Source: JAPPFW01 sp965231815
GTDB lineage: Bacteria > Actinomycetota > Acidimicrobiia > Spongiisociales > Spongiisociaceae
Length of the DNA stretch: 64,000 bases
Reading direction: 5' to 3'
Assembly: GCA_965231815.1 (NCBI GenBank)
Contig: OZ246890.1
Location: 248,001-312,000, forward strand
Under the pieces are notes generated by a model. That model had not been told where the DNA came from. It worked only from the letters and a program-made list of their open reading frames with translations, and did no database searches. Each line of letters begins with the position of its first letter. Position 1 is the stretch's first letter. The position numbers and the translations under genes are program-made. Of this stretch, positions 1 to 8,218 are shown in pieces.

Positions 1-1
1 A

Positions 2-298
2 AACCGGATCCTCGACGGATGGGTAATGGAACGGAAGACCGAACACACCCTCACCGACCTCACGATGTTCCGGCGACAACTCGCGGAAGTCCGTCGGCTG
101 GGCTACGCCTGCAATCTGGAGGAGTCGGAGTTGGGAGTGGTCTCGGTATCCGCCCCGATCCGCGATCGAACCCAATCGGTGGTAGCGGCGGTCTCCGTTG
201 CAGGCGCGAAGTCACGCTTCGGATCCGATCTGTCCGGCCTCTCCCAGTCAGTACGAAAAGCGGCGGCGGTGGCGTCACACCAGTTGGGATACCGGTAG
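2..298 (+). CDS. IclR-family regulator, C-terminal fragment (cut by window start)
   Basis: The frame is open from base 2 to the TAG at 296-298, so the 5' end lies outside the window. The 98 visible residues match the end of the IclR effector-binding domain: a 'LAEVRRLGYA' helix, an acidic loop, 'SAPIRDRTQSVVAAVSVAG', and a final helix ending 'HQLGY'. IclR proteins bind DNA as dimers and usually control a neighbouring catabolic operon; here the catabolic genes begin about 1 kb downstream on the same strand, so control of that region is a reasonable inference. The ATG at 26 is internal and not a real start. Confidence 0.8.
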   Translation, partial: NRILDGWVMERKTEHTLTDLTMFRRQLAEVRRLGYACNLEESELGVVSVSAPIRDRTQSVVAAVSVAGAKSRFGSDLSGLSQSVRKAAAVASHQLGYR

Positions 299-510
299 TC
301 AGCGGACCGCTCGGAACAACGGATCAGCGTCGTCCTGACGACCTTGATCCCCCTCAAATGGAGCCCCGGCAAGCGGTACATCCGTTGTAACCTGCTGAGG
401 ATTCCACCGTACGGGTGACCACCTCTCCCGGCAGTTTCTGCCTATGCCGGGGACCATCATCCAACCGTTGCCGGTGATGCTGGTATGTGTTAAACTCGCT
501 AGCAACCCCC

Positions 511-530
511 CCTACCGCTTCGACGGTAGG
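511..530 (+). repeat. Perfect hairpin, 7-bp stem
   Basis: CCTACCG (511-517), loop CTTCGA (518-523), CGGTAGG (524-530). It lies three bases before a second perfect hairpin. It may be part of a bipartite terminator or a small structured RNA. Confidence 0.6.
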
Positions 531-533
531 GCC

Positions 534-563
534 GAGACCGCCTTCCGAGGCGGTCTCTGTCTT
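534..563 (+). terminator. Probable intrinsic terminator
   Basis: GAGACCGCC (534-542), loop TTCCGA, GGCGGTCTC (549-557) form a perfect 9-bp stem followed by TGTCTTTC. The T-tract is imperfect but the strong GC stem fits a terminator in a high-GC genome. It would end transcripts coming from the IclR gene about 240 bases upstream. Confidence 0.6.
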
Positions 564-801
564 TCGGGGACATCCCGATCGCTTGCCAGTCAAACCGTCC
601 CTTGCAGGCACCGGTTGACCAAGAGCCCTGATAGCCGTTGTCAGACTCGTGGACTGGCATGACGGCGGACTCGACAAGCCTGTCATTCGCATGCGGCTTC
701 ACCCGTCGGCTGCATGCGAAGAAGGTCGCTAAGCCAGGCTTGAAGTGGCCCTTGCCGGAGTAGACATGTCAAAGACACCTGAAGAATCAGTCCTACCTGC
801 A

Positions 802-908
802 TTCGGACGAGACCCTCCAGTCGATAGGGCCACGCTGAACCGAATCCTCGACGGATGGGTTTACACTCGTCCACTTGGCCATGGTTGTGCCCGCTCCGAA
901 CTCGGTGC
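802..908 (+). pseudogene. IclR-like remnant
   Basis: This frame reads 'AFGRDPPVDRATLNRILDGW', resembling the middle of an IclR effector domain. Its 'NRILDGWV' part repeats the first residues visible at the left edge of the window. At the DNA level 838-860 matches 2-24 with one mismatch in 23. The frame loses similarity after about 870 and ends at 966. It looks like a decayed partial duplication of the neighbouring regulator gene. Confidence 0.45.
838..860 (+). repeat. 23-bp direct repeat of bases 2-24
   Basis: Bases 838-860 match 2-24 with a single mismatch (position 843 against 7). Both copies are in the frame encoding NRILDGWV, so this is a relic of duplicated IclR coding sequence rather than a regulatory repeat. 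Confidence 0.7.
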
Positions 909-1245
909 CGTCGTCGGGATGGGCCCGGACAGCCAATACCCTGCGTTGTACCGCCAGGCTTGTTAGTGGATGGGTCTATTCCGACGCGGTAATCGACCCA
1001 TGCTCCGAGCGTAGCGTTCCGGGTCGCCGACGATGTGCCGAGCGGCGGGCTGCTGACGCGCACACCGCGGCGGTCCGTCTCATTGAGGTGCCCTTCGCGA
1101 TTCCGTCGTTCGCCGGGTCCTGTGAGAAAGGGCCAGCCGACAGCCAAAGGTTGCCGTCCGGACAGATGACGAGGAGCGGAATGGGTCCCCGGTAAATTCG
1201 ATCTCCTCCATCTGCACGGTCGCGCCGACCGTCACCCTCGCGAGC

Positions 1246-1251
1246 TAACAT
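1246..1251 (+). promoter_or_regulatory. -10 box of a leaderless-type promoter
   Basis: TAACAT (TANNNT) ends six bases before the ATG at 1258, and no Shine-Dalgarno sequence is visible before that start. This spacing is typical of leaderless transcripts. No clear -35 box is seen. Confidence 0.45.
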
Positions 1252-1257
1252 CCACCC

Positions 1258-2325
1258 ATGCAAATCACGCTGGAAAGCCTTCCGGCTATCGCGCTCGGGT
1301 GCACAGTAATGGCTGGCGGCGGCGGCGGCGATCCAAGAATCGGTCATCTCATGGCTGAAGAGGCGATCCGCGTGCTGGGCCCGGTCGATGTGTATCAACT
1401 CGATGACCTAGAGCCCGATGACCTGCTCCTTCCGTGCGGGATGATCGGAGCTCCCACCGTCATGGTTGAGAAGTTCCCCAATGGTGGCGAGGGGCGGGCC
1501 ATCCGCGATGTGTACGAGCAGATCTACGGTCGCGAGGTCAAAGCAGTCATGCCCTTCGAGATGGGGGGGATCAACGGTGTCCTTCCTATCGCGTGGGCGG
1601 CTCATGCCGGGCTCCCAATGGTCGACGGCGACTTCATGGGAAGAGCCTTCCCTGAGTTACAGATGCTCACACCTCACCTGTTCGGAATGTCCGGGTGCCC
1701 GGCCGTCATTACCGACGAGCGTCTGCAAACGATCGTTTACAGAACGATGGACAACGAATGGTTGGAGAAGCTGGCCCGAAACTCCGTGGCAACGTTCGGG
1801 GGTTCGGCTTGCGGCGGGTTGTATCCGATGACCGCCGCAGAAGCCCGCCTGCCCATCATTCCGGGAACGGTGTCTCTTGCCGAGAAACTGGGTCGTGCCG
1901 TTCGCTCTGATCGAGATGATCCGCTACAAGCGATCTCTGAGGTCATCCCGGTCTTCAGACTGGGTGTCGGCAAGGTAACCGATGTCGAACGGCGTACCAG
2001 TGGCGGGTTTGTTCGGGGATTCGCGTCCATTGAAGGCATCAATCAGGACAAGGGAACCGTTTTCCGGCTTGAATTCCAGAACGAGAACCTCGTGGTATTG
2101 AAGGGCGACGAACTACTGGCGACGGTCCCAGACGTCATCACGCTCCTCGACTACCATACGGCCCACGGGATAGTCACCGAGGGCATCAGATACGGGCAGC
2201 GAGTCCTGATCGTTGCCTTCCCTAGTCCGGAAGCATGGACAACGCCTGAGGGGATAGCCGTTGTTGGACCTAGGGCCTTCGGGTACGACTTTGACTATGT
2301 GGGAGTCGAAACCCGCTATGGGTGA
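1258..2325 (+). CDS. DUF917 family protein
   Basis: This 355-residue protein matches the DUF917 (COG3535) family in length and layout: an N-terminal 'GCTVMAGGGGGDP' glycine-rich loop, the 'MPFEMGGINGVLP' segment near residue 100, and 'AGLPMVDGDFMGRAFPELQM'. DUF917 proteins are usually encoded beside hydantoinase/oxoprolinase subunit A genes and are thought to act with them on cyclic amide-like substrates; the exact reaction is uncertain. The next gene is such a HyuA, overlapping by eight bases, so the two are probably translated together. The start is the first ATG after a TAACAT -10 box with no ribosome binding site, consistent with leaderless translation. Confidence 0.85.
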   Translation: MQITLESLPAIALGCTVMAGGGGGDPRIGHLMAEEAIRVLGPVDVYQLDDLEPDDLLLPCGMIGAPTVMVEKFPNGGEGRAIRDVYEQIYGREVKAVMPFEMGGINGVLPIAWAAHAGLPMVDGDFMGRAFPELQMLTPHLFGMSGCPAVITDERLQTIVYRTMDNEWLEKLARNSVATFGGSACGGLYPMTAAEARLPIIPGTVSLAEKLGRAVRSDRDDPLQAISEVIPVFRLGVGKVTDVERRTSGGFVRGFASIEGINQDKGTVFRLEFQNENLVVLKGDELLATVPDVITLLDYHTAHGIVTEGIRYGQRVLIVAFPSPEAWTTPEGIAVVGPRAFGYDFDYVGVETRYG

Positions 2326-3877
2326 TGCTCCCTGGAGGATCGGGATCGATGTCGGTGGCACCAACACCGATGCGGTCGTGCTCGACTCGGACGATCGTTT
2401 GTTGTCCCGAGTCAAGACATCGACGACCGAGGACGTATCAAGCGGGGTCGTTACCGCTCTGAGGCTCGTCATTCGTGGCCTCAACGGCCCAGTTTCCAAT
2501 ATCGGCCATGTGATGCTCGGCACCACGCACGCGACCAACGCGATCCTTCAAAGAAAGGAACTGTATAGGGTAGCGATGGTTAGGATTGGCGGTCCTGCGA
2601 CTCGATCCATCCCGCCGCTTGCCGGCTGGCCCGACGACATCCGAAGCAGCATCACTTGCGGCGAAGCCATTATCGATGGAGGAGTCGAGATGACGGGGGA
2701 GCCGCTCGTACCTCTGGATGAGGGTGCCGCCCGGGCATTTCTAGGATCGGTTGCCGGTCAGGCCGAGGCGGTGGCTATTGCCGGTGTCTTCTCTCCGGTG
2801 GTTGCGGACCAAGAGCTTCGCGTCGAACAGATCGCCCGTGAGGAGATCGGTGAGGTTCCGATCTCGTTGAGCCACGAGATCGGATCTCTGGGGCTCCTAG
2901 AGCGCGAGAACGCATGTGTCCTCAATGCGGCGCTGACCGGAGTGGCTCGCCGCGTGGTAGATGGACTGACATCGGCGATAGCTGCTAACGGAATCACAGC
3001 CAAGGCCTATGTTGCCCAGAATGACGGTACATTGATGGGCCTTGACTATGTACGTCGATACCCGGTGCTTACTATCGGAAGTGGCCCTACTAACAGCATG
3101 AGAGGGGCTACCTACTTGGCAGGGCTGATGGATGCCCTGGTTATCGATGTTGGCGGGACATCCACCGATATCGGTATCATCAGCAACGGATTTCCTCGTG
3201 AATCGGCGACGGCAGTTGAGGTCGGCGGCGTACGCACGAATTTCAGGATGCCAGACCTCGTGTCTGTTGCAATCGGCGGTGGCACTGTCATCGCCGATGA
3301 TTCGACAGGGCTACGCCTTGGGCCCGAGAGTGTCGGCTATCGAATTCTCGACGAGGCCCTTGTCTTCGGTGGCTCGACTCCGACCCTCACAGATGCTGCC
3401 GTCGCAGGAAGTCGGGCCGACTTTCTAGGCGGACCGGACCAATTGAAGGGGTTTGCCGATCTGCTACTTCGCGCGTTGACGAGATCCGATCTCACCGTCA
3501 GCAATGCAGTCGACCGGGCCAAGGTCTCGAGAAAGGAGCTTCCACTTATAGCGGTCGGTGGAGGGAGTATCCTCATTCCCGATAATATCCCAGGCGTTTC
3601 CGAGGTTATTCGACCTGATCATTACGACGTCGCCAACGCCATCGGGGCTGCTATTGCTTCTGTGTCCGGGGAGATCGATCGAGTTTACAAACTCGGTGCC
3701 GGCGGTCGAGATGAAGCGGTATCGGATGCGTTCACAACTGCCAAACATGAGGCAGTCAAAGCAGGGGCCGATCCGAACGGTGTAGAGATAGTCGACATCG
3801 AAGAAGTACCACTCGCGTATCTAACCGAACCCGTGATTCGAATCCGTGTCAAAGCAGCGGGCACCCTAAAACCCTAA
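2318..3877 (+). CDS. hyuA: Hydantoinase/oxoprolinase subunit A family protein
   Basis: The N-terminus 'GIDVGGTNTDAVVLD' is the phosphate-binding motif of the ASKHA-fold HyuA/oxoprolinase A family, followed by 'GTTHATNAI' and a second 'VIDVGGTSTDIG' motif mid-protein. These enzymes use ATP to open cyclic amides such as hydantoins or 5-oxoproline. With 519 residues it belongs to the shorter DUF917-associated type. I chose the ATG at 2318, which overlaps the DUF917 stop and begins directly before the conserved motif; a longer frame to 2261 would add residues unlike the family. No HyuB lies nearby on this strand; the only HyuB of the window is at 59204-60835. Confidence 0.88.
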   Translation: MGDAPWRIGIDVGGTNTDAVVLDSDDRLLSRVKTSTTEDVSSGVVTALRLVIRGLNGPVSNIGHVMLGTTHATNAILQRKELYRVAMVRIGGPATRSIPPLAGWPDDIRSSITCGEAIIDGGVEMTGEPLVPLDEGAARAFLGSVAGQAEAVAIAGVFSPVVADQELRVEQIAREEIGEVPISLSHEIGSLGLLERENACVLNAALTGVARRVVDGLTSAIAANGITAKAYVAQNDGTLMGLDYVRRYPVLTIGSGPTNSMRGATYLAGLMDALVIDVGGTSTDIGIISNGFPRESATAVEVGGVRTNFRMPDLVSVAIGGGTVIADDSTGLRLGPESVGYRILDEALVFGGSTPTLTDAAVAGSRADFLGGPDQLKGFADLLLRALTRSDLTVSNAVDRAKVSRKELPLIAVGGGSILIPDNIPGVSEVIRPDHYDVANAIGAAIASVSGEIDRVYKLGAGGRDEAVSDAFTTAKHEAVKAGADPNGVEIVDIEEVPLAYLTEPVIRIRVKAAGTLKP

Positions 3878-4089
3878 GAGACCCACGATAACACTCCTTG
3901 CACATCGTGATAGCAAACGATGCTCGGCTATTGCAACACCGGCCGAAACCAAGACCGGAGAATGGAACCGAGGTAGGACACTCAAACAAGTCCTCAGCAC
4001 ACCCGAACCAGCCCCGGCAATCCCAGGATGTGGGCAAACCAGCAAGAAGCGTCGCCGCTACCGATGGGTCCGACGGTAGGTGAGCCTAA

Positions 4090-4099
4090 TAATATATTA
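4090..4099. promoter_or_regulatory. AT palindrome, possible operator or promoter
   Basis: TAATATATTA (4090-4099) is a perfect palindrome inside an unusually AT-rich patch of otherwise GC-rich DNA, about 220 bases before the large-subunit gene. A regulator site or the promoter itself are both possible. Confidence 0.35.
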
Positions 4100-4302
4100 C
4101 ATAAACCCTACGTATAGATCTAAGGGTACCCGATAGATGGGTGCAAAATACCGCGCGAAAACAAGGGCTCGGTGCAACTGCTATCGGCGAGTTGGCTCTA
4201 CTACAAGCAGGTCGCGGACGGTGTAGACGCCTCCAGTTTTTTTGGGCCTCTGCACGGCATCCCCGCTAGGCATACAGGTAGGATCACTCCCACGAAATGA
4301 AA

Positions 4303-4309
4303 TAAGGAG
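4303..4309 (+). promoter_or_regulatory. Strong ribosome binding site
   Basis: The sequence AATAAGGAGGGATTTGC places AAGGAGG a suitable distance before the ATG at 4318, fixing the start of the large subunit. Confidence 0.8.
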
Positions 4310-4317
4310 GGATTTGC

Positions 4318-6702
4318 ATGACCGCTACCGAGACGGCCTCGAGCAAGCTTGTCGGGTCATCAGTCCGACGCATAGAGGATCATCGGCTGCTCGCCGGACA
4401 TGGCCAATACCTGGATGACATCTCCGTACCACGCATGCTTGAGGCAGCAGTTCTACGCAGTCCGTTCGCGCACGCTGACATCACGAGTATCGATGTCAGC
4501 GACGCTCTGGCGCTGCCGGGTGTGTTCGATGTCATTACCGGCCAAGACATCATGGCAGTCGCTAACCCCCAACCGATCATCTGGCACCCGATTCCGGACC
4601 AGCGCAAGCCCCAGTTTCACGCGTTGGCGGTCGATCGAGTGCGATGGGCCGGCCAGGCCGTTGCTGCGGTGGTAGCGGTCAACCGGTATGTTGCCGAGGA
4701 TGCCCTCGCCCTTATCGATGTGGAGTACGAGCCCCTACCCGTGGTCGCGAGTCTCGACTCCGCCTTGGCGGAAGACGCGCCGAGGATCTATGAGGACTGG
4801 CCCGACAATATCAGCGGGTCGTTGACCTATGACTTCGGGGATACTGCAACAGCATTCGCCGAAGCGGACTTGGTTGTCTCGGAGACGTTCGAGCACGGTC
4901 GGGCCCTCGGGTGCCCACTCGAAACCAGAGGTTGTATCGCGACGTGGGACGCTTTCGCAGGCACACTGGATGTCTGGATCTCAACTCAATCGCCCAACCT
5001 GGCCCGCGATCTGCTGTCCGAGGTGTTTGACCTTCCGGTCCACCTGATCAGGGTACGGACCCCGGATCTCGGGGGTGGGTTTGGCAACAAGTTTGACTTC
5101 TATAGCGAGGAGGTAATGGCCTCCCTGCTCTCTAGGCGTACAGGTCGTCCGGTGAAGCTGGTCGAGGACCGCCGGGACAGCTTCGTTGCAACCGTGCACT
5201 CACGTGAGATGCGTCTCGAGTACGAGATGGCGTTCAAGAAGGACGGCACGATCACCGGCCTGCGCGGTACCACTTATGGGGTGATGGGGGGTGCCCTCGG
5301 CACTGTCGGGTCCGGGCCTTCGTGGGCGTCGGTCCTCACATGCATGGGTCCGTACAAGATCCCGAACCTCAATGTGACGGTGAAGCCCGTGATGACGAAT
5401 CGCTCACCGTTCGGATCGTTCCGAGCCTGGGGGGTTCAGAACGGTAACATCGTGCACGAGCGTTTGGTCGAGCTCGGTGCCAGGCGACTGGGACTGGACC
5501 CGCACGAGATCCGAAGGAAGAACTTTCCGGCGCCGGAGGAGTTTCCTCACTTTACCGGTGTGGCATTCGCGTACGACAGCGGGCGTTACGCCGATGCCCT
5601 GGACAAGACCCTGGCCAAGGTTGAGGAGCTCGGATGGCATCAGGTCAAGGCCGATGCTCGTGCTGCGGGTCGGTCGGTCGGGATCGGATGCACATTCCAT
5701 GTGGAGCCGAGCGCTTACGGACCGAGCAGGATCCTCAACCTGGTTGGGCTGCAGCACTCGGGATTCGACGAAGAGGTAGTGCGGATCGATCCGATGGGCA
5801 AGGTAACGGTGTTCAGTGGCCAGATCAATATGGGCCAAGGTACGCACACGATATACGCTCAGCTCGCAGCGGACGGGCTCGGGGTCCCGATTGAGGACGT
5901 CAAGGTCGTCACCGGTGACACAGACTCGTGTCCGTATACCGGCTACGGGACCGGTGGGAGCCGGGCTGCGCCACTCGGTGGTGGGGCAATCATCAGAGCG
6001 ACGGCCAGACTCAAGCAGAAGGTGCTACGAATCGCCGCCCAACTGATGGAGGCTTCCCCCGAGGACCTCGAAATCCGGAGTGGCATCATCTCGGTCAAGG
6101 GTTCACCCGACCAGAATGTCTCCATGCATGACGTTGGTGATGCCGCCTACCGGCGGCTCAACGGGCGCCTTCCGGAGGACGAGGTGCCGACGCTCGAAGA
6201 GACCGATGTCTACGACCCCGAGAACATGGCGACCTCCTTCGGTTGCTCGGCGTTGCTTGCTGAGGTGGACAGCGAGACCGGAGTAGTCACGCTCCTGGAC
6301 TTCGTAGTGACGGACGACTGCGGCACGGTGATCAACCCGATGCTCGTGGATGGACAGTTGGCGGGGGGGTTCGCTCAGGCCTTCGGCGGCGCGCTCTACG
6401 AGGAACTCGTCTACAACGAAGATGGGCAACTGCAGACCGCCAGCTTCATGGACTACCTGATCCCGACCGCTTCGGAGATTCCACCGATCAGGGTGGTCCA
6501 CCAGGAGACTCCCTCACCGCACATTCCAGGTGGAATCAAAGGTGTTGGGGAGTCGGGAACCATCGCTGGTGTGTCATTGGTCGGTTCGGCGATCGACGAT
6601 GCGCTCTCCGACATCGGCGTCAAGGTTACGAGGTTCCCGATGACCCCCGAGCGACTCTTGGAGGAGATCCGAAGAGCAGAGAACGAGGAGGTGTCGGCGT
6701 GA
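4318..6702 (+). CDS. Molybdenum hydroxylase large subunit (xanthine dehydrogenase/CoxL family)
   Basis: This 794-residue protein binds the molybdenum-pterin cofactor and hydroxylates the substrate. Family features include 'GSSVRRIEDHRLLAGHGQYLDD' at the N-terminus (quoted parts are adjacent family blocks), 'RTPDLGGGFGNK', the active-site loop PFGSFRAWG (about residues 364-372) and the catalytic Glu in GVGES (about 745). The loop is neither the CO dehydrogenase form I signature (AYxCSFR) nor the form II AYRGAGR, so CO is not the likely substrate. It is the first gene of an L-M-S operon; its stop overlaps the next GTG. A strong ribosome binding site lies upstream. The substrate is unknown; an N-heterocycle or aldehyde is plausible. 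Confidence 0.9.
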   Translation: MTATETASSKLVGSSVRRIEDHRLLAGHGQYLDDISVPRMLEAAVLRSPFAHADITSIDVSDALALPGVFDVITGQDIMAVANPQPIIWHPIPDQRKPQFHALAVDRVRWAGQAVAAVVAVNRYVAEDALALIDVEYEPLPVVASLDSALAEDAPRIYEDWPDNISGSLTYDFGDTATAFAEADLVVSETFEHGRALGCPLETRGCIATWDAFAGTLDVWISTQSPNLARDLLSEVFDLPVHLIRVRTPDLGGGFGNKFDFYSEEVMASLLSRRTGRPVKLVEDRRDSFVATVHSREMRLEYEMAFKKDGTITGLRGTTYGVMGGALGTVGSGPSWASVLTCMGPYKIPNLNVTVKPVMTNRSPFGSFRAWGVQNGNIVHERLVELGARRLGLDPHEIRRKNFPAPEEFPHFTGVAFAYDSGRYADALDKTLAKVEELGWHQVKADARAAGRSVGIGCTFHVEPSAYGPSRILNLVGLQHSGFDEEVVRIDPMGKVTVFSGQINMGQGTHTIYAQLAADGLGVPIEDVKVVTGDTDSCPYTGYGTGGSRAAPLGGGAIIRATARLKQKVLRIAAQLMEASPEDLEIRSGIISVKGSPDQNVSMHDVGDAAYRRLNGRLPEDEVPTLEETDVYDPENMATSFGCSALLAEVDSETGVVTLLDFVVTDDCGTVINPMLVDGQLAGGFAQAFGGALYEELVYNEDGQLQTASFMDYLIPTASEIPPIRVVHQETPSPHIPGGIKGVGESGTIAGVSLVGSAIDDALSDIGVKVTRFPMTPERLLEEIRRAENEEVSA

Positions 6703-7577
6703 AACCCCCTGCTGTCAAATACCAGCGAGCCGGAGGACGCGAAGAAGCCATCGCCCTCCTAGGCGAGCACGGCGACGATGCCAAGCTCCTGGCCGGTGGC
6801 CAGAGTCTCATCCCCTTGATGAGCTTCCGGCTCGCGCAACCAGGAGTTCTGATCGACTTGAACCCTGCCGCAGACCTCGACCACATGGGCGAGGACAACG
6901 GTCATGTAGTGATCGGCGCCATGACCAGGCAGCGGACCGTCGAAACCAGCCGATCCATAGCCGACAACCTGCCGTTGCTGTCGGAAGCGCTCCGTTATGT
7001 CGGCCACGTCACTCTCCGGAATCGAGGGACCATCGGCGGGAGTATCGCCCACGCTGATCCGGCAGCAGAGATCCCGGTGGTGCTGCTTGCTCTCGACGGC
7101 GAGTTGGTGGCCGAAGGATCAAGCGGGACACGAGTGGTTAGCAGTCAGGATTTCTTCATCGGTCCGTTCACTACTGTTCTCGAACCCACCGAGATCCTGA
7201 CCAAGGTCCGGATTCCGCGGTCTGCTGCTGGGACGGGGGCGGCGGTCTTGGAACTCGCTCGACGTAACGGTGACTTTGCGATCGTTACAGCGGTCGCGGT
7301 GATACACCTGGACCAGAGCGGGAAGTGCGACATGGTCAGGATCGCTCTCGGCGGCGTTGAATCGGTTCCAGCGAGGCTGCAGGATGCGGAGTCCGTTCTG
7401 CTCCACGCGGAGCCCTCCGATGATGCGATCCAAGGAGCGGCAGAGGCGGCTTCCGCGGCAGTGGACCCCGTGAGCGACATCCATGGATCGGGGTCTTATC
7501 GACGGGACATGACTCGCGTCTTTGTGAGGAGGGCGCTGACACAAGCCGTCGATCGTGCGAAAGGTGGTGCGACATGA
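6699..7577 (+). CDS. Molybdenum hydroxylase FAD-binding medium subunit
   Basis: A 292-residue CoxM-like flavoprotein that passes electrons between the iron-sulfur subunit and the final acceptor. The FAD-binding motifs are clear: 'LLAGGQSLIPLM' (around residue 30) and 'TIGGSIAHADPAAEIP' (around residue 110). The start is GTG in a GTGA overlap with the large-subunit stop, so translation is coupled. It is immediately followed by the iron-sulfur subunit in an ATGA overlap, completing the L-M-S set. Confidence 0.9.
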   Translation: MKPPAVKYQRAGGREEAIALLGEHGDDAKLLAGGQSLIPLMSFRLAQPGVLIDLNPAADLDHMGEDNGHVVIGAMTRQRTVETSRSIADNLPLLSEALRYVGHVTLRNRGTIGGSIAHADPAAEIPVVLLALDGELVAEGSSGTRVVSSQDFFIGPFTTVLEPTEILTKVRIPRSAAGTGAAVLELARRNGDFAIVTAVAVIHLDQSGKCDMVRIALGGVESVPARLQDAESVLLHAEPSDDAIQGAAEAASAAVDPVSDIHGSGSYRRDMTRVFVRRALTQAVDRAKGGAT

Positions 7578-8053
7578 GCGACAGACACACTGTGAGTATG
7601 ACGATCAATGGTCATCGGTACGAGGGTGTCTGCGAGGCACGCCTGACGCTGGCCGATTTCATCCGCCATCACTGCGGGCTCACCGGTACGCATCTGGGCT
7701 GCGAGCACGGGGTGTGCGGCGCTTGCACGATCCTGCTGGATGGAACCTCCGTTCGGTCTTGTCTGATGGTGGCGGTGCAGGCCGACGGCGCCACGATCAC
7801 CACGGTAGAAGGCTTGGCAGAAGGCAACGGTAAGTTGAGTCCACTCCAGGAAGCGTTCCGCGACAACCATGGTCTCCAGTGTGGTTTCTGCACATCCGGA
7901 ATCCTCATCACCACGACGGAACTGCTTGAGGAGAACCCGGACCCCTCGGAAGCGGAGATCCGAGAACGTCTGTCGGGCAATCTTTGTCGGTGTACGGGCT
8001 ATCAGTTCATCGTCGACTCGGTACTTGACGCCGCTGGCCGGCTAAGGGGCTGA
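7574..8053 (+). CDS. Molybdenum hydroxylase 2Fe-2S small subunit
   Basis: This 159-residue CoxS-like protein carries two [2Fe-2S] clusters. The plant-ferredoxin-type cluster is bound by C43, C48, C51 and C63 (CEHGVCGAC...C) and the second by C103, C106, C138 and C140 (CGFC...CRC). All eight ligands are present, so the subunit should be functional. It overlaps the medium-subunit gene by ATGA. No maturation gene (XdhC or CoxD/CoxF type) follows; a gap of about 165 bases leads to the LLM oxidoreductase. Confidence 0.92.
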   Translation: MSDRHTVSMTINGHRYEGVCEARLTLADFIRHHCGLTGTHLGCEHGVCGACTILLDGTSVRSCLMVAVQADGATITTVEGLAEGNGKLSPLQEAFRDNHGLQCGFCTSGILITTTELLEENPDPSEAEIRERLSGNLCRCTGYQFIVDSVLDAAGRLRG

Positions 8054-8218
8054 AGACGCGCGTGGTGTGATGACGACACACCGACCGCAGTGCTTCGGCA
8101 GCTGATAATGCAGCGTCCTCCAATTAGCCTTCGCGTAGGAAGGGATCTCGTTAGGGAAGGGGTAAGGAAGGGGAGCTAGCGGGCACTTGGAGCCTAGGCG
8201 TCCAGAATGGGGATATAT

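Larger units (their letters stand above)
299..1257. other. Gene-poor, degenerate stretch
   Basis: About 960 bases lie between the IclR end and the DUF917 gene. I see no convincing intact gene. It holds two perfect hairpins (511-557), a decayed IclR-like scrap (about 802-908) and a -10-like box just before 1258. Small open frames on both strands have no recognisable domain. Confidence 0.6.
3878..4317. other. 440-bp intergenic leader with AT-rich island
   Basis: No convincing gene. It contains a strongly AT-rich patch (about 4086-4125) with a 10-bp palindrome, a T7 run at 4237-4243 preceded only by a weak stem, and the Shine-Dalgarno sequence of the next gene. It probably holds the promoter and operator of the first molybdenum hydroxylase operon. 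Confidence 0.55.

Noticed and set aside
4130..4300. Possible molybdenum-cofactor riboswitch before the Moco enzyme operon
   Set aside because: Expected from gene content, but I could not fit the conserved core or its stems to the sequence.
4318..6702. Aerobic CO dehydrogenase (CoxL form I)
   Set aside because: The active-site loop is PFGSFRAWG, lacking the AYxCSFR signature needed for CO oxidation.
8064..8082. GGTGTG/CACACC hairpin after the first small subunit
   Set aside because: Only six base pairs with no T-tract; too weak to call a terminator.
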